From: an uncultured Bacilli bacterium
GTDB lineage: Bacteria; Bacillota_I; Bacilli_A; RF39; UBA660
Reading direction: 5' to 3'
Assembly (NCBI GenBank): GCA_958413985.1
Contig: CATYVZ010000007.1
Location: 13,000 to 76,999 of the forward strand
Length of the DNA: 64,000 nt
Positions 36,244-45,214 of this stretch are shown piece by piece. Position 1 is the stretch's first letter. Every line of letters begins with the position of its first letter. Below the pieces are notes generated by a model. That model ran no database searches. It had not been told where the DNA came from and worked only from the letters and a program-made list of their open reading frames with translations. The translations under genes and the position numbers were made by a program.

Positions 36244-36791
36244 TTTAAAAACAGTTTTAATGCTTCCTTTATTTGTTCTTCTAAAGATAAAGAGCTGTTA
36301 ACTTGTTTTATAACTTTTAAAATATCATTAGTTTTATATCCTAATCCTTTCAATACCTCAACTAACTCATCATTATTGTTGTTGCTAATAACGTTACTTG
36401 CATTTAATTTACCTTTTAAATCTAAAATTATTTGTCGAGCAACTTTATCGCCTATTTTAGGAAACTTTTTTAAATATAAAATGTTTTCTCGTTCAATAGC
36501 ATCGACAATACCACTGATCGATCCTGTTGCGATAATCGGTAAGGCCATTTTACAGCCTAGACCTTTTACCCCTATTAGTTTTAAGAATAAATCTTTTTCT
36601 TCTTTTAGTTTGAAACCGTATAAAGATAGTTCATCTTCTTTAACACTTTGATAAATATAAATAGTATATTCTTCATCGATGTTAAATGAATATGGATTAG
36701 GTGTATATATCAAATAACCCATACCATTATTATCTAAAATAATATAATTACTCTCTATTTCTTTTACTGTTCCTTTAATATATCCGTACAT
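36240..36791 (-). CDS. ruvA: Holliday junction DNA-binding protein RuvA
   Basis: 183 aa. N-terminal OB-fold MYGYIKGTVKEIESNYIIL, then helix-hairpin-helix motifs (LIGVKGLGCKMALPI and LKKFPKIGDKVARQIILDLKGKL), and a C-terminal RuvB-binding domain (ELVEVLKGLGYKTNDILKVI). I start at ATG 36791 (MYGYIKG), where RuvA homologues begin; a reading from 36842 adds 17 unlikely residues. Acts as a tetramer with RuvB. Confidence 0.95.
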   Translation of the reverse strand: MYGYIKGTVKEIESNYIILDNNGMGYLIYTPNPYSFNIDEEYTIYIYQSVKEDELSLYGFKLKEEKDLFLKLIGVKGLGCKMALPIIATGSISGIVDAIERENILYLKKFPKIGDKVARQIILDLKGKLNASNVISNNNNDELVEVLKGLGYKTNDILKVIKQVNSSLSLEEQIKEALKLFLK

Positions 36792-36869
36792 AAAACCACC
36801 AATATTATTATACCAAACATATTTTTGAATGTCTATTGACAAATGAACTTTTCATGAAATAATTACTAT

Positions 36870-36901
36870 AAATAAAAAATCATCGAATAGAAATTCGACG
36901 A
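36870..36901 (-). terminator. Intrinsic terminator upstream of ruvA
   Basis: Stem TCGTCGAAT / ATTCGATGA (one G-U) with a 4-nt loop, followed on the minus strand by TTTTTTATTT. It ends the transcript of the small membrane-protein gene just before ruvA. Confidence 0.8.
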
Positions 36902-36902
36902 C

Positions 36903-37208
36903 TTATTTTTTCTTCCAAAAAATTCTTACTAAGTAAAAAAGTAAAATTATATAAACGATGCACAATAACCATAATAAAACTGTTGTAAAAATACCTGATG
37001 AATACATCTCAATTATGTGATTGATACTATTAGGAAAATAGTTGTTGATAAAATTACTTACTGCTGTTATAGGTATGTTATTGGCAATAAAATCTAAAAT
37101 TCTTAAAAATATGTCGACAATTCCAATGTAGTAAATCACACTACTAAATTTTTTAAATATCATTACTGCAATCGCGACAACTACTAAAACTATTACTACT
37201 ATATCCAT
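36903..37208 (-). CDS. Small membrane protein, family not recognised
   Basis: 101 aa with two to three hydrophobic helices (about 4-19, 25-45 and 72-97) and a basic C-terminus (RIFWKKK). No motif recognised. ATG 37208 follows GAGAGGTTGA; a TTG at 37214 is part of that site. It follows another unknown membrane protein, and both sit between fmt and ruvA. Confidence 0.65.
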   Translation of the reverse strand: MDIVVIVLVVVAIAVMIFKKFSSVIYYIGIVDIFLRILDFIANNIPITAVSNFINNYFPNSINHIIEMYSSGIFTTVLLWLLCIVYIILLFYLVRIFWKKK

Positions 37209-37210
37209 GT

Positions 37211-37759
37211 TCAACCTCTCAATTCCATATTAACAATATAATTATAATAATCTGATAAATCTATTTTAATCTTTTTATCCTCATAGATAATAATCTTAAT
37301 ATATTCATCAATATCACTAGTATTGTTATAAATTATTTTCTCAAAATCACTTATTTTAACTAAATAAGTATTACTTTTATCAAGATGGTTAGTTGACTCT
37401 AAAACACTAACCTGTAATAAATTATAGATATTAATGGGAGTATATATATTTAAATCATATTTTGATAACGGAAACTGTTCTAATTCATATTCTTGATCGT
37501 TATATGTAATTAAATTAGTAACTGCGTCATATTCAAAACTTTCTTCTCCAATTATCTGTAAACGATAATCGGTAACTTCTTTCAATTCTTTAAATACATC
37601 CTCGCTAGGTTCTTCTATCGGAATGTTTGGTTTATTTGTTCCATTGGAGATCAGTATAAAAACAAAAGTAAAGAATATTGCATAAATTATTAAAATAGCT
37701 AATGCTCTAGTTTTTTTATTCGACCAAAGTTTTTTTATAAATTCTAATAATTCTTTCAT
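37211..37759 (-). CDS. Membrane-anchored protein, family not recognised
   Basis: 182 aa. Basic N-terminus, one membrane helix (about 19-38), then a ~140-residue acidic extracytoplasmic domain without cysteines. The start codon overlaps the fmt stop by 4 nt, so it is coupled to fmt. No family recognised; probably a type II anchored envelope protein. Confidence 0.65.
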   Translation of the reverse strand: MKELLEFIKKLWSNKKTRALAILIIYAIFFTFVFILISNGTNKPNIPIEEPSEDVFKELKEVTDYRLQIIGEESFEYDAVTNLITYNDQEYELEQFPLSKYDLNIYTPINIYNLLQVSVLESTNHLDKSNTYLVKISDFEKIIYNNTSDIDEYIKIIIYEDKKIKIDLSDYYNYIVNMELRG

Positions 37760-38712
37760 TCTAATACTTTACCTACTATATTTTTATTTTGTAAACCATT
37801 GATAAAATCAACAGCGCTCATCTTGTTTTTTCCTTCTAACTGAACTGTTTTAAATACTATTTCGCCATTGCTAACTTTAACGCCGATTCCATCTTTATAA
37901 ATAGCTGTTATTTGGCCATCAAATCCGATAGGATAGTTGTCAGTGATATATGCTTCCCATACTTTTAAAATTTTTCCTTCGAATAAGCAATAACTACCAG
38001 GCCAAGCATTGAGACCTCTTATCTGGTTATAAATCTGTCGTTTGGTTGCGCTAAAATTTATCTTTTCATCTTCTTTTTTTAAAATGAAAGCATAAGTAGC
38101 TAAAGAATCATCTTGTTTTGTTCGGTTATTTGTACCAGCGATAATGCTAGGTAAAGTATCTAATAACAAATCCCTTCCTAGAATACTCAATCGATCATGA
38201 AGACTACTAGCTGTATCAACATCACTAATTTCAGTTTCGATTTGACTAATGATATCGCCTTCATCCATCTTAGCATTCATATACATAATAGTGACACCGG
38301 TTTTTTTATGACCTTCTATTATTGCTTTGTGAATTGGCGCTCCGCCTCGTAGTTTAGGCAATAATGAGGCATGGACATTGATGCATCCTAATCTAGAACA
38401 ATTTAATATTTCCTTAGGAAGAATCTGGCCATAGGCACAGGTAATAATAAGATCTGGATTTAAATTGACTATCTCTTGGTAATCATCTTTTATTTTTAAA
38501 GGTTGTAAAACTAAAATGGCATTATCTATTGCTAGTTGTTTAACAGGAGAAAACGTAATTTTACCATGATTACCTTTACGATCTGGTTGAGTAACTACTG
38601 CTCTTACTTTATAGTTATCCAATAATCCTTGTAAAATAGGAACTGCAAATTCAGGCGTTCCCATAAAAATTATTTCTAATTCTTTTTTTATATTGATTTG
38701 CGAAAGATCCAT
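37756..38712 (-). CDS. fmt: Methionyl-tRNA formyltransferase
   Basis: 318 aa. Formylates initiator Met-tRNA with 10-formyl-THF. IIFMGTPEFAVPIL at the N-terminus, catalytic CINVHASLLPKLRGGAPIHKAI, and GVTIMYMNAKMDEGDI are the family series; the C-terminal OB domain follows (GLNAWPGSYCLFEGK). ATG 38712 lies behind GGTGATAGTT. Downstream of priA, as in many Bacillota, but without a deformylase gene between them. Confidence 0.96.
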   Translation of the reverse strand: MDLSQINIKKELEIIFMGTPEFAVPILQGLLDNYKVRAVVTQPDRKGNHGKITFSPVKQLAIDNAILVLQPLKIKDDYQEIVNLNPDLIITCAYGQILPKEILNCSRLGCINVHASLLPKLRGGAPIHKAIIEGHKKTGVTIMYMNAKMDEGDIISQIETEISDVDTASSLHDRLSILGRDLLLDTLPSIIAGTNNRTKQDDSLATYAFILKKEDEKINFSATKRQIYNQIRGLNAWPGSYCLFEGKILKVWEAYITDNYPIGFDGQITAIYKDGIGVKVSNGEIVFKTVQLEGKNKMSAVDFINGLQNKNIVGKVLE

Positions 38713-38785
38713 AACTATCACCTACAATTATTTTATCACGAAAAAAGAAAGAAGTAAATTACAATCTTTCAATTTGGTTTTGTGA

Positions 38786-40927
38786 TTAAATTTTATTAGG
38801 ATTGAAATCAATTCCAACTGTTACTTGATTACTAGGGTATTTATCATTAATAAATTTTAAATACGAATAAATCTTTTTGGTATCTTTATATTTAATAATT
38901 ATTTGATAATAATAGATATTATTTATTTTAGGTATCACAGCTACCGTTGGTCCTAAGATAATTTCATCTTTTAAATTGTTTTTTAAATAAAAAACTATTT
39001 TATTGCTTTCTTCTTCACATTTGATATCATTAGCCCCTTGAATTTTAATTAAACATAGGTTATAAAAAGGGGGATATTTCAATATTTTTCTAATTTTCAT
39101 TTCTTCATTATAAAAACTTAAATAGTCATGGTTTTTAGCGCAAACCAAACTATAATGATCGATATTAAATCCTTGAATAATGACCTCACCCGATAAATTA
39201 CTTCTACCAGCCCGTCCTGAGACCTGATTTAGCAGTTGAAATGTTCTTTCACCACTTCTAAAATCGGGAATTGCTAAAGAAGCATCGCCATTTATAACAC
39301 CTACTAATGTTACTTTAGGAAAATCTAATCCTTTGGCGATCATTTGGGTACCAATTAAAATGTTATAAATGCCATGTTCAAAATCGTTTATTATTTTTTT
39401 ATGTGCTTGTTTGGTTCTAGTAGTATCGACATCCATTCTAACTACTTTAGCATCATTAAACTCTTTTAGTACTTCTTCTTCTAATTTTTCTGTTCCCATA
39501 CCTCTTTCTTTAATATCGTGGCTTTCACATTTTGGACATTTATATAGCTTATTAGCTTCATAATTACAATAGTGACAGACCATTTTTTTAGATTTTAAAT
39601 GGTAAGTTAGCGGAATATCGCATTTTGGACATTTATGGATAAATCCACAGTTGTTGCAAGTAGTAATAGTTGTATAACCTCTTCGATTTAACAAAATAAT
39701 GATCTGTTCGTTATTGTTTAATTTTTCATTTATCTTATCTTTTAAAACTTGTGAAAAAATGGTATTTTTATTTCTTATTTCTTCTTTCATATCGACTAAG
39801 GTAACTTTAGGTAGATTATTGTTAACTCTCGTTTTCATTTCCAATAGTTCGTAAATATTTGCTTTAGCTCTTGTGTAACTTTCGATCGAAGGTGTCGCAC
39901 TACCTAAGATGATTGGACAATTATAGTATTTAGCTCGATATAACCCCATATCGATCGCATTGTAACGTGGATTATTTTCTTGTTTATAAGTGTTGGAATG
40001 TTCTTCATCGATAATAATTATTCCAATATTAGAAAGTGGTGCGAAGACAGCACTTCTAGCACCAATAACGATGTTGACTTCTTTTCTTACAATCTTTCGC
40101 CATTCATCATATTTTTCACCATTACTTAAATGGCTATGTAATATTGCAATGTTATTGCCAAATCTTCTTTTAAAGGTATTTACTAATTGTGGTGTTAAAC
40201 TGATCTCTGGAACTAGAACTAAAGCTTGTTTTTGATTATTAATTACCGTTTTTATTAGTTGCATATAAACTTCGGTCTTTCCGGATCCCGTTACTCCATG
40301 CAACAAATAAGATTTAAAGGTATTTATGTTTATTTTAGAAATTACTGTCTGTTGCTCACTGGTTAAAACCGGTTCGTTTTCTAATCTTTCAATGTCTTCT
40401 TCTAATCGATATACTTCTTTTTCGTATTTTTCTATTATTCCTTTGTCAATTAATTTATTTATTGTATAAGAAGATATAGTATTAGCCTCTTTTAAAGAAA
40501 TATCTTCATTATTTAATAAATTTATGATTATTTCTTCTTTTGCATTATTTGGGATGTAATCTTTGATTTTTCTTATATATAAAACAGTTTTTTTAGTTAT
40601 TTTATTATTTATTTTAGCTTTTAAAGCTGTCGGTAACATGGTCTGATAAGCACTAGTCAAAGTACATAATGTTTTTTTACTAAGGTATTTACCTAAATCT
40701 AATAATTCCTTGTTTAAAATTGGTGTTTCATCAACTAAATCAATAATTTCTTTTAATTCATACTCACTAGGAATTTTGTCTTTAATATCGACGACAAAAC
40801 CTTCTAATTTTTGTTTTCCAAAAGGTACTAAAACCCGAATACCTATTTGGACCTTTAAATTAGAAGGAATTAAATATGTGAAAGTTTTATCGATTTTTTG
40901 AATTTCTACTAAGACTTCTGCTATCAC
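38786..40927 (-). CDS. priA: Primosomal protein N' (replication restart helicase PriA)
   Basis: 713 aa. N-terminal 3'-DNA-end binding domain, Walker A GVTGSGKTEVY, DEEH box, GSATPSIES, and a zinc-binding insert with CNNCGFIHKCPKC and CHYCNYEANKLYKCPKC (two four-cysteine sets). The helicase C-terminal half has GTQMIAKGLDFPKVTLVG and QVSGRAGRS. The start is GTG 40927 with GGTGA just upstream. Restarts stalled forks. Confidence 0.97.
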   Translation of the reverse strand: MIAEVLVEIQKIDKTFTYLIPSNLKVQIGIRVLVPFGKQKLEGFVVDIKDKIPSEYELKEIIDLVDETPILNKELLDLGKYLSKKTLCTLTSAYQTMLPTALKAKINNKITKKTVLYIRKIKDYIPNNAKEEIIINLLNNEDISLKEANTISSYTINKLIDKGIIEKYEKEVYRLEEDIERLENEPVLTSEQQTVISKININTFKSYLLHGVTGSGKTEVYMQLIKTVINNQKQALVLVPEISLTPQLVNTFKRRFGNNIAILHSHLSNGEKYDEWRKIVRKEVNIVIGARSAVFAPLSNIGIIIIDEEHSNTYKQENNPRYNAIDMGLYRAKYYNCPIILGSATPSIESYTRAKANIYELLEMKTRVNNNLPKVTLVDMKEEIRNKNTIFSQVLKDKINEKLNNNEQIIILLNRRGYTTITTCNNCGFIHKCPKCDIPLTYHLKSKKMVCHYCNYEANKLYKCPKCESHDIKERGMGTEKLEEEVLKEFNDAKVVRMDVDTTRTKQAHKKIINDFEHGIYNILIGTQMIAKGLDFPKVTLVGVINGDASLAIPDFRSGERTFQLLNQVSGRAGRSNLSGEVIIQGFNIDHYSLVCAKNHDYLSFYNEEMKIRKILKYPPFYNLCLIKIQGANDIKCEEESNKIVFYLKNNLKDEIILGPTVAVIPKINNIYYYQIIIKYKDTKKIYSYLKFINDKYPSNQVTVGIDFNPNKI

Positions 40928-41065
40928 TATCTCACCAAGTTCATTTTAGCATTGAACTATGACTTGGTCAAGTTAAAATAATTCATTTTGCTGAATATTC
41001 TAGACTTTTATATTCAATTTTATTACACTTTTACATATTCTATATATAGAAATGAGGTGATTACT

Positions 41066-41968
41066 ATTAACGATATATATCAAAACGCTATGTGTAAAAT
41101 TGAGCAAGACCAAAAATGTAAACCTTCATGTGTAACTTGTATCGGAGCAACCGGACCAACTGGTCCAACTGGACCCGCAGGACCTACAACTGTCGCTGTT
41201 GGTTTAACAACGACTGGTGCTCCTGGTAGTACTGCAAGTGTTATAAATGCCGGTACAAATACAAACGCTGTTCTTGATTTTGTTATTCCTGCTGGAGCAA
41301 CCGGACCTACCGGACCGACTGGGCCAACCGGACCTCAAGGAATTCAAGGTATCCAAGGGATTCAAGGAGTCGCAGGAGCGACTGGACCGACCGGGCCTAC
41401 TGGACCTACTGGAACTGGGGCAACTGGACCGACTGGACCTACTGGACCAAGCGTTACACCTACTTTAACTATCGGTACTGTAACTACTGGAGCTACTGCG
41501 GCAGCTTCTATAACCGGTGTTTCTCCTAATTTCTTTTTGAACTTAACAATTCCATCAGGAGCAACTTGAGCAACCGGACCTACTGGAGCTACTGGGGCAA
41601 CTGGACCTACTGGAGCTACTGGGGCAACTGGACCTACCGGACCTACTGGAGCTGGAGCTACTGGTGCGACTGGACCTACTGGACCTACCGGAGCTGCTGG
41701 TGCGACTGGACCTACTGGGCCTACTGGAGCTGCTGGTGCGACTGGACCTACTGGGCCTACCGGAGCTGCTGGTGCGACTGGACCTACCGGACCTACCGGA
41801 GCTGCTGGTGCGACTGGACCTACTGGGCCTACCGGAGCTGTTGGTGCGACTGGACCTACCGGACCTACCGGAGCTGCTGGAGCAACCGGACCTACCGGAG
41901 CTGCTGGAGCAACTGGACCTACCGGACCTACCGGAGCAACTGGACCTACTGGACCTACTGGACCATAA
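41066..41968 (+). pseudogene. Collagen-like Gly-x-y repeat protein with ATT start and an in-frame TGA
   Basis: A 300-codon frame. A short N-terminal domain (NDIYQNAMCKIEQDQ, then four cysteines near CKPSCVTCIG) is followed by Gly-Pro-Thr/Gly-Ala-Thr collagen repeats, a ~40-residue beta interruption (about 41170-41290), repeats, a second interruption (41450-41560), and repeats to TAA. Gly-x-y continues in the same frame across TGA at 41567-41569, which stands where GGA is expected. The best ribosome binding site (GAGGTGA, 41054-41060) is 5 nt from ATT, with no ATG there; an ATG at 41090 lacks a site. Either lesion could be a mutation, an assembly error, or real low-level start/readthrough. Intact relatives are exosporium or surface fibres. 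Confidence 0.75.
41278..41965 (+). repeat. Collagen-type triplet repeat tract
   Basis: Tandem 9-18 bp units built on GGACCTACTGGAGCTACT-like sequence encode Gly-Pro-Thr and Gly-Ala-Thr or Gly-Ala-Ala. Units are near-identical from 41570 onward, so slippage or unequal exchange is expected. The block between 41450 and 41560 is not repetitive. Confidence 0.9.
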
Positions 41969-42000
41969 TAAAAAAAGCTTTGATAGCTTTTTTTATTATG
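41964..42000. terminator. Bidirectional terminator between the collagen-like gene and yqeH
   Basis: Perfect 16-bp stem (41964-41979 with 41985-42000), 5-nt loop TTGAT, containing A7 and T7 runs so that it works on both strands. Confidence 0.92.
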
Positions 42001-42048
42001 ATATAACAATTGAAATTAACAAAAAATTCACTAATCTTAACAATACTA

Positions 42049-42972
42049 TTAAATAATACTATCACGAGTGAAAACTTTGATATTGTCTAAAGTGTATACA
42101 TTTAATACACCTTTTTTATTAGTTTTTATAAAGCACAAGCCTTTAACTACAATATCATTATGATCAACTAAAACAACATGTTTCTTCAAATTATGATCAA
42201 TTTTTTTATAATATCTTTCAACTTTCAAATTGTTAGACAGATAAAAAACTAAATCGATATCTTCTGCTTCAACAACTAAATATTTATCGATAACAATAGT
42301 CTGAAATCCCTTAATTTGATAAGTTATCGGTTTGATTTCTTTTTTAGGAATAATTTTTTTTAGTTCATCGCCAGAAACATAGTTTGAAATATCACCTTCA
42401 CTTAACAAACCAGGAGTATCTACCAAAATAAAATCACCTAAATTTATTTCGATTGTATTTAAAGTAGTACTTGGTAATGGACTAGTCGTTATTTCAGTAT
42501 TTTTATCAGAATAATTATAGATTAGTTTATTAATGAGTGTTGACTTCCCAGCATTAGTAAAACCAACAACATAAACCTTATCCGATTTCTTATATTGATT
42601 AATCTTATTCCATAATTCATCTAAATTATAATTTTTGTTACTACTAACAACTAACATATCAATAAAATCAATATGATAATCATAATTAATAAACTTATTC
42701 AAAGATATACTTTTAGGAAACAAATCCCTTTTAGTCAAAACTAATAAAATATCATTTTTAATATATTTTCTAATCAAAGATAAATCATCTAAATTAAATA
42801 AATCAACTACTAATAAAACTAAACTGTTGCTTTGATTAATATCAGTTAAAATAGGAATAAAATCTAAATTACTTTTACTAATCACCTTATAATCGTTATA
42901 ATGTTTAATTCTAAAACATCTTTCACATAAATATTTTTCAGTTAAAACACCACAACCACTACATTTATTCAT
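42049..42972 (-). CDS. yqeH: YqeH, circularly permuted ribosome-assembly GTPase
   Basis: 307 aa. N-terminal zinc ribbon CSGCGVLTEKYLCERC, then GTPase motifs in permuted order: G4 (LTKRD) first, then G1 GFTNAGKSTLINKL, G2 (TTSPLPSTT) and G3 DTPG. A C-terminal RNA-binding-like domain follows. Needed for 30S assembly in Bacillus. ATG 42972 behind AAAGGAAAA overlaps the yqeG stop by 8 nt. Confidence 0.95.
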   Translation of the reverse strand: MNKCSGCGVLTEKYLCERCFRIKHYNDYKVISKSNLDFIPILTDINQSNSLVLLVVDLFNLDDLSLIRKYIKNDILLVLTKRDLFPKSISLNKFINYDYHIDFIDMLVVSSNKNYNLDELWNKINQYKKSDKVYVVGFTNAGKSTLINKLIYNYSDKNTEITTSPLPSTTLNTIEINLGDFILVDTPGLLSEGDISNYVSGDELKKIIPKKEIKPITYQIKGFQTIVIDKYLVVEAEDIDLVFYLSNNLKVERYYKKIDHNLKKHVVLVDHNDIVVKGLCFIKTNKKGVLNVYTLDNIKVFTRDSII

Positions 42973-43486
42973 AGTATTTTCCTTTAGTGAACAAATCATT
43001 GTCGCGCAATTTTTTCAATATTTTCTTTTCGAAATGGCGATTGATTCTAGTCATTTTATTTTCTTTAGTTCCGATCGGATTCACTAATATCGTAGTAATA
43101 CCAATATTATTTCCTCCTTTAACATCAGTTAACAACTGATCTCCAATACTAGCCACTGAAGCAACATTTAATTTGTACTCATCTAACAACTTCATGTATT
43201 TTCTTTTAAATGGCTTCATTGCCATGGCACAACAATCGACATCCAATTCATCCTTAAATGGTTTAACACGAGTTTTAGGACTATTGGAAAATATCACTAT
43301 TTTAAAGCCTTTAGTTTTTAAATCATCAAATAATTCTTTAACTTTTTTATTAGGTTTTTTTATCGTTATTGGCGCAATAGTATTGTCCAAATCAAACAAT
43401 AAACATTTTATTCCTCTATTATATAAAGCATCATAATTAATAGCATAAATACTCTTTTGATAAATATCTGGTATATATTTTTCCAT
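42965..43486 (-). CDS. yqeG: YqeG, HAD-IIIA phosphatase-like protein
   Basis: 173 aa. HAD motif I LLFDLDNTIAPI, motif II IVIFSNSPKTRV, motif III/IV KPFKRKYMKLL and ASIGDQLLTDVKGGNNIG. This is the YqeG family always paired with yqeH in Bacilli. ATG 43486 follows AGGAG. The substrate is not firmly known; some relatives dephosphorylate phosphatidylglycerophosphate. Confidence 0.93.
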   Translation of the reverse strand: MEKYIPDIYQKSIYAINYDALYNRGIKCLLFDLDNTIAPITIKKPNKKVKELFDDLKTKGFKIVIFSNSPKTRVKPFKDELDVDCCAMAMKPFKRKYMKLLDEYKLNVASVASIGDQLLTDVKGGNNIGITTILVNPIGTKENKMTRINRHFEKKILKKLRDNDLFTKGKYYE

Positions 43487-43579
43487 ATCTAACAACTCCT
43501 ATTAATAATTATATCAATATATTAACAAAAATAAAATACTTTATAATAATTTATTAAAATAAAGCTTATTCCAAAATAA

Positions 43580-43615
43580 AATATTATTTATTAATAATAT
43601 TTAATAAATAATATT
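43580..43615 (-). terminator. A/T-only hairpin at the end of metG
   Basis: Perfect 15-bp stem made only of A and T (43580-43594 with 43601-43615, loop TAATAT), touching the metG stop. T-runs are short, so strength is uncertain, but no other terminator is visible in the 127 nt between metG and yqeG. Confidence 0.5.
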
Positions 43616-45212
43616 AGTCATCAATTCGTTCAAATAACAAATCTAAACTATTGATTTTAATATCACCATTTAACTGATATTCTTCCCATTTAAATGGTTT
43701 TAAACTTAACATATTTTTAATCTTATCAGCACTACTAGGTATAAATGGATGCAATAAATTAGATAGATTAGCCATAATATAGACACAAGTATAAGTTGTT
43801 TCATTAAATGCATCCATATCTTCTTTAACTTGAACCCAAGGTTGTCTTTCATCATAATATTTATTACCCAAAGTTACATAATCGATAATAGTGTTAAGGG
43901 CTTGTTTTAATTCACCATCTTCGATTAATTTACCAACCTCACCGTAAATAGCTTTAGTTCTAGCCATAATATCTATATCGATTGGAGCTTTTTTAATAAC
44001 TCCATCAAACTTCTTATTGATAAAAGATAAATTACGATTGATAAAATTACCTAATACTCCTACCAAAAATTTATTGTGAGCTAAAACAAGATCAGAAGAT
44101 GAAAAATTGACATCTTTTTTTTCTGGACCATTAGCGATCATATAATATCTAACAGTATCTTTATTATACTTGCTAACTAATTCATCCATCGTAATTAAAT
44201 TACCTTTACTTTTACTCATCTTTTCATCATTCATATTAACATATTCCGAAGAAATAATCTTTTTAGGTAATTGCCATTTAGTGTTGATAGCATTTAATAA
44301 AGCTGGATAAATAACAGTATGGAAAGTGATGTTATCTTTACCGTGAACAAAATAAGTAATTAAGTTTTCTTTATCCGTTAAGAATTCGTCAAAATTAATA
44401 TTACGATCCTCGCAAACTTTCATACTAGCTGTTAAATAACCTAAAACAGCTTCGATCCAAACATAGATTTTTTTATCTTGATAATTATCGACTGGAACAT
44501 CGACACCCCACGTTAATTGACGAGTAGTAGCGCGATCGATCAGTCCTAAATTAAGATATTTCTTAGTTTCGTTGATCGCGTTTTTACGCCAATCATTTTC
44601 TCTATTGACAACTAATTTTTCTAATACTTTTTGAAAAGCAGATAACTTAAAATATAGGTGTTTATTCTTTTTAATAATCGTTGCTTCACCACATAGTTTA
44701 CAATGTTTATCTTTTAATTCTTTAGGATTAATAGGACTTAAACAATTATCACATTGATCGCCTGATGCCTGACCATGACAATGAGGACATGTCCCAACTA
44801 TTTCCCGATCAGATAAATATTCATTACATTTAGGACAGTAATCTTGTTCATCTTCTTGTTCATAGATATAACCATTATCTAAAATCGTTTTAAAAAATTC
44901 TTGAACATGTTTTTTGTGTTCTTCTGTCATAGTAGCTGTATAAAAATCATAAGAAAAGTCTAAGTTTTTAAAACTGTTGACAAATTCCTCGTGATATTTA
45001 ACAGCAATACTTTCAGGAGTTACCCCTTCTTTTTTTGCTCTTACTGTAATAGGTGTACCATGACAATCAGTTCCTGATACATATATTACTCTATTACCAC
45101 AACCACGGTGATACCTTGCAATGATATCGGCAGGAAGTAACGCCGCTAAATGACCAATATGTAAAGAATTATTGGCATAAGGCCAAGCTCCTCCTATTAA
45201 TATATCTTTCAT
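43614..45212 (-). CDS. metG: Methionyl-tRNA synthetase
   Basis: 532 aa class I synthetase. HIGH motif in NSLHIGHLA, zinc knuckles CPKCNEYLSDREIVGTCPHC and CDNC...CKLCG (four pairs), KMSKS in EKMSKSKGN, and the anticodon-binding helical domain. There is no C-terminal Trbp111-like dimer domain, unlike the longer Bacillus enzyme. Starts 3 nt after leuS. No T-box leader is visible upstream of the leuS-metG pair. Confidence 0.97.
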   Translation of the reverse strand: MKDILIGGAWPYANNSLHIGHLAALLPADIIARYHRGCGNRVIYVSGTDCHGTPITVRAKKEGVTPESIAVKYHEEFVNSFKNLDFSYDFYTATMTEEHKKHVQEFFKTILDNGYIYEQEDEQDYCPKCNEYLSDREIVGTCPHCHGQASGDQCDNCLSPINPKELKDKHCKLCGEATIIKKNKHLYFKLSAFQKVLEKLVVNRENDWRKNAINETKKYLNLGLIDRATTRQLTWGVDVPVDNYQDKKIYVWIEAVLGYLTASMKVCEDRNINFDEFLTDKENLITYFVHGKDNITFHTVIYPALLNAINTKWQLPKKIISSEYVNMNDEKMSKSKGNLITMDELVSKYNKDTVRYYMIANGPEKKDVNFSSSDLVLAHNKFLVGVLGNFINRNLSFINKKFDGVIKKAPIDIDIMARTKAIYGEVGKLIEDGELKQALNTIIDYVTLGNKYYDERQPWVQVKEDMDAFNETTYTCVYIMANLSNLLHPFIPSSADKIKNMLSLKPFKWEEYQLNGDIKINSLDLLFERIDD

Positions 45213-45214
45213 TT

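Noticed and set aside
41567..41569. Selenocysteine or Trp recoding of TGA
   Set aside because: The position demands glycine, no SECIS-like structure is apparent just downstream, and TGA ends other intact genes in the window (for example at 6513, 53806 and 55287).
41278..41965. CRISPR-like regular repeat
   Set aside because: Units are 9-18 bp, contiguous without unique spacers, and keep an amino-acid triplet pattern.
41362..42009. Long minus-strand frame rich in Val-Gly-Pro and long alternative plus frames across the collagen repeat
   Set aside because: They are shadows of the GGx CCx ACx repeat read in other frames; no ribosome binding site, and the real frame is the Gly-x-y one.
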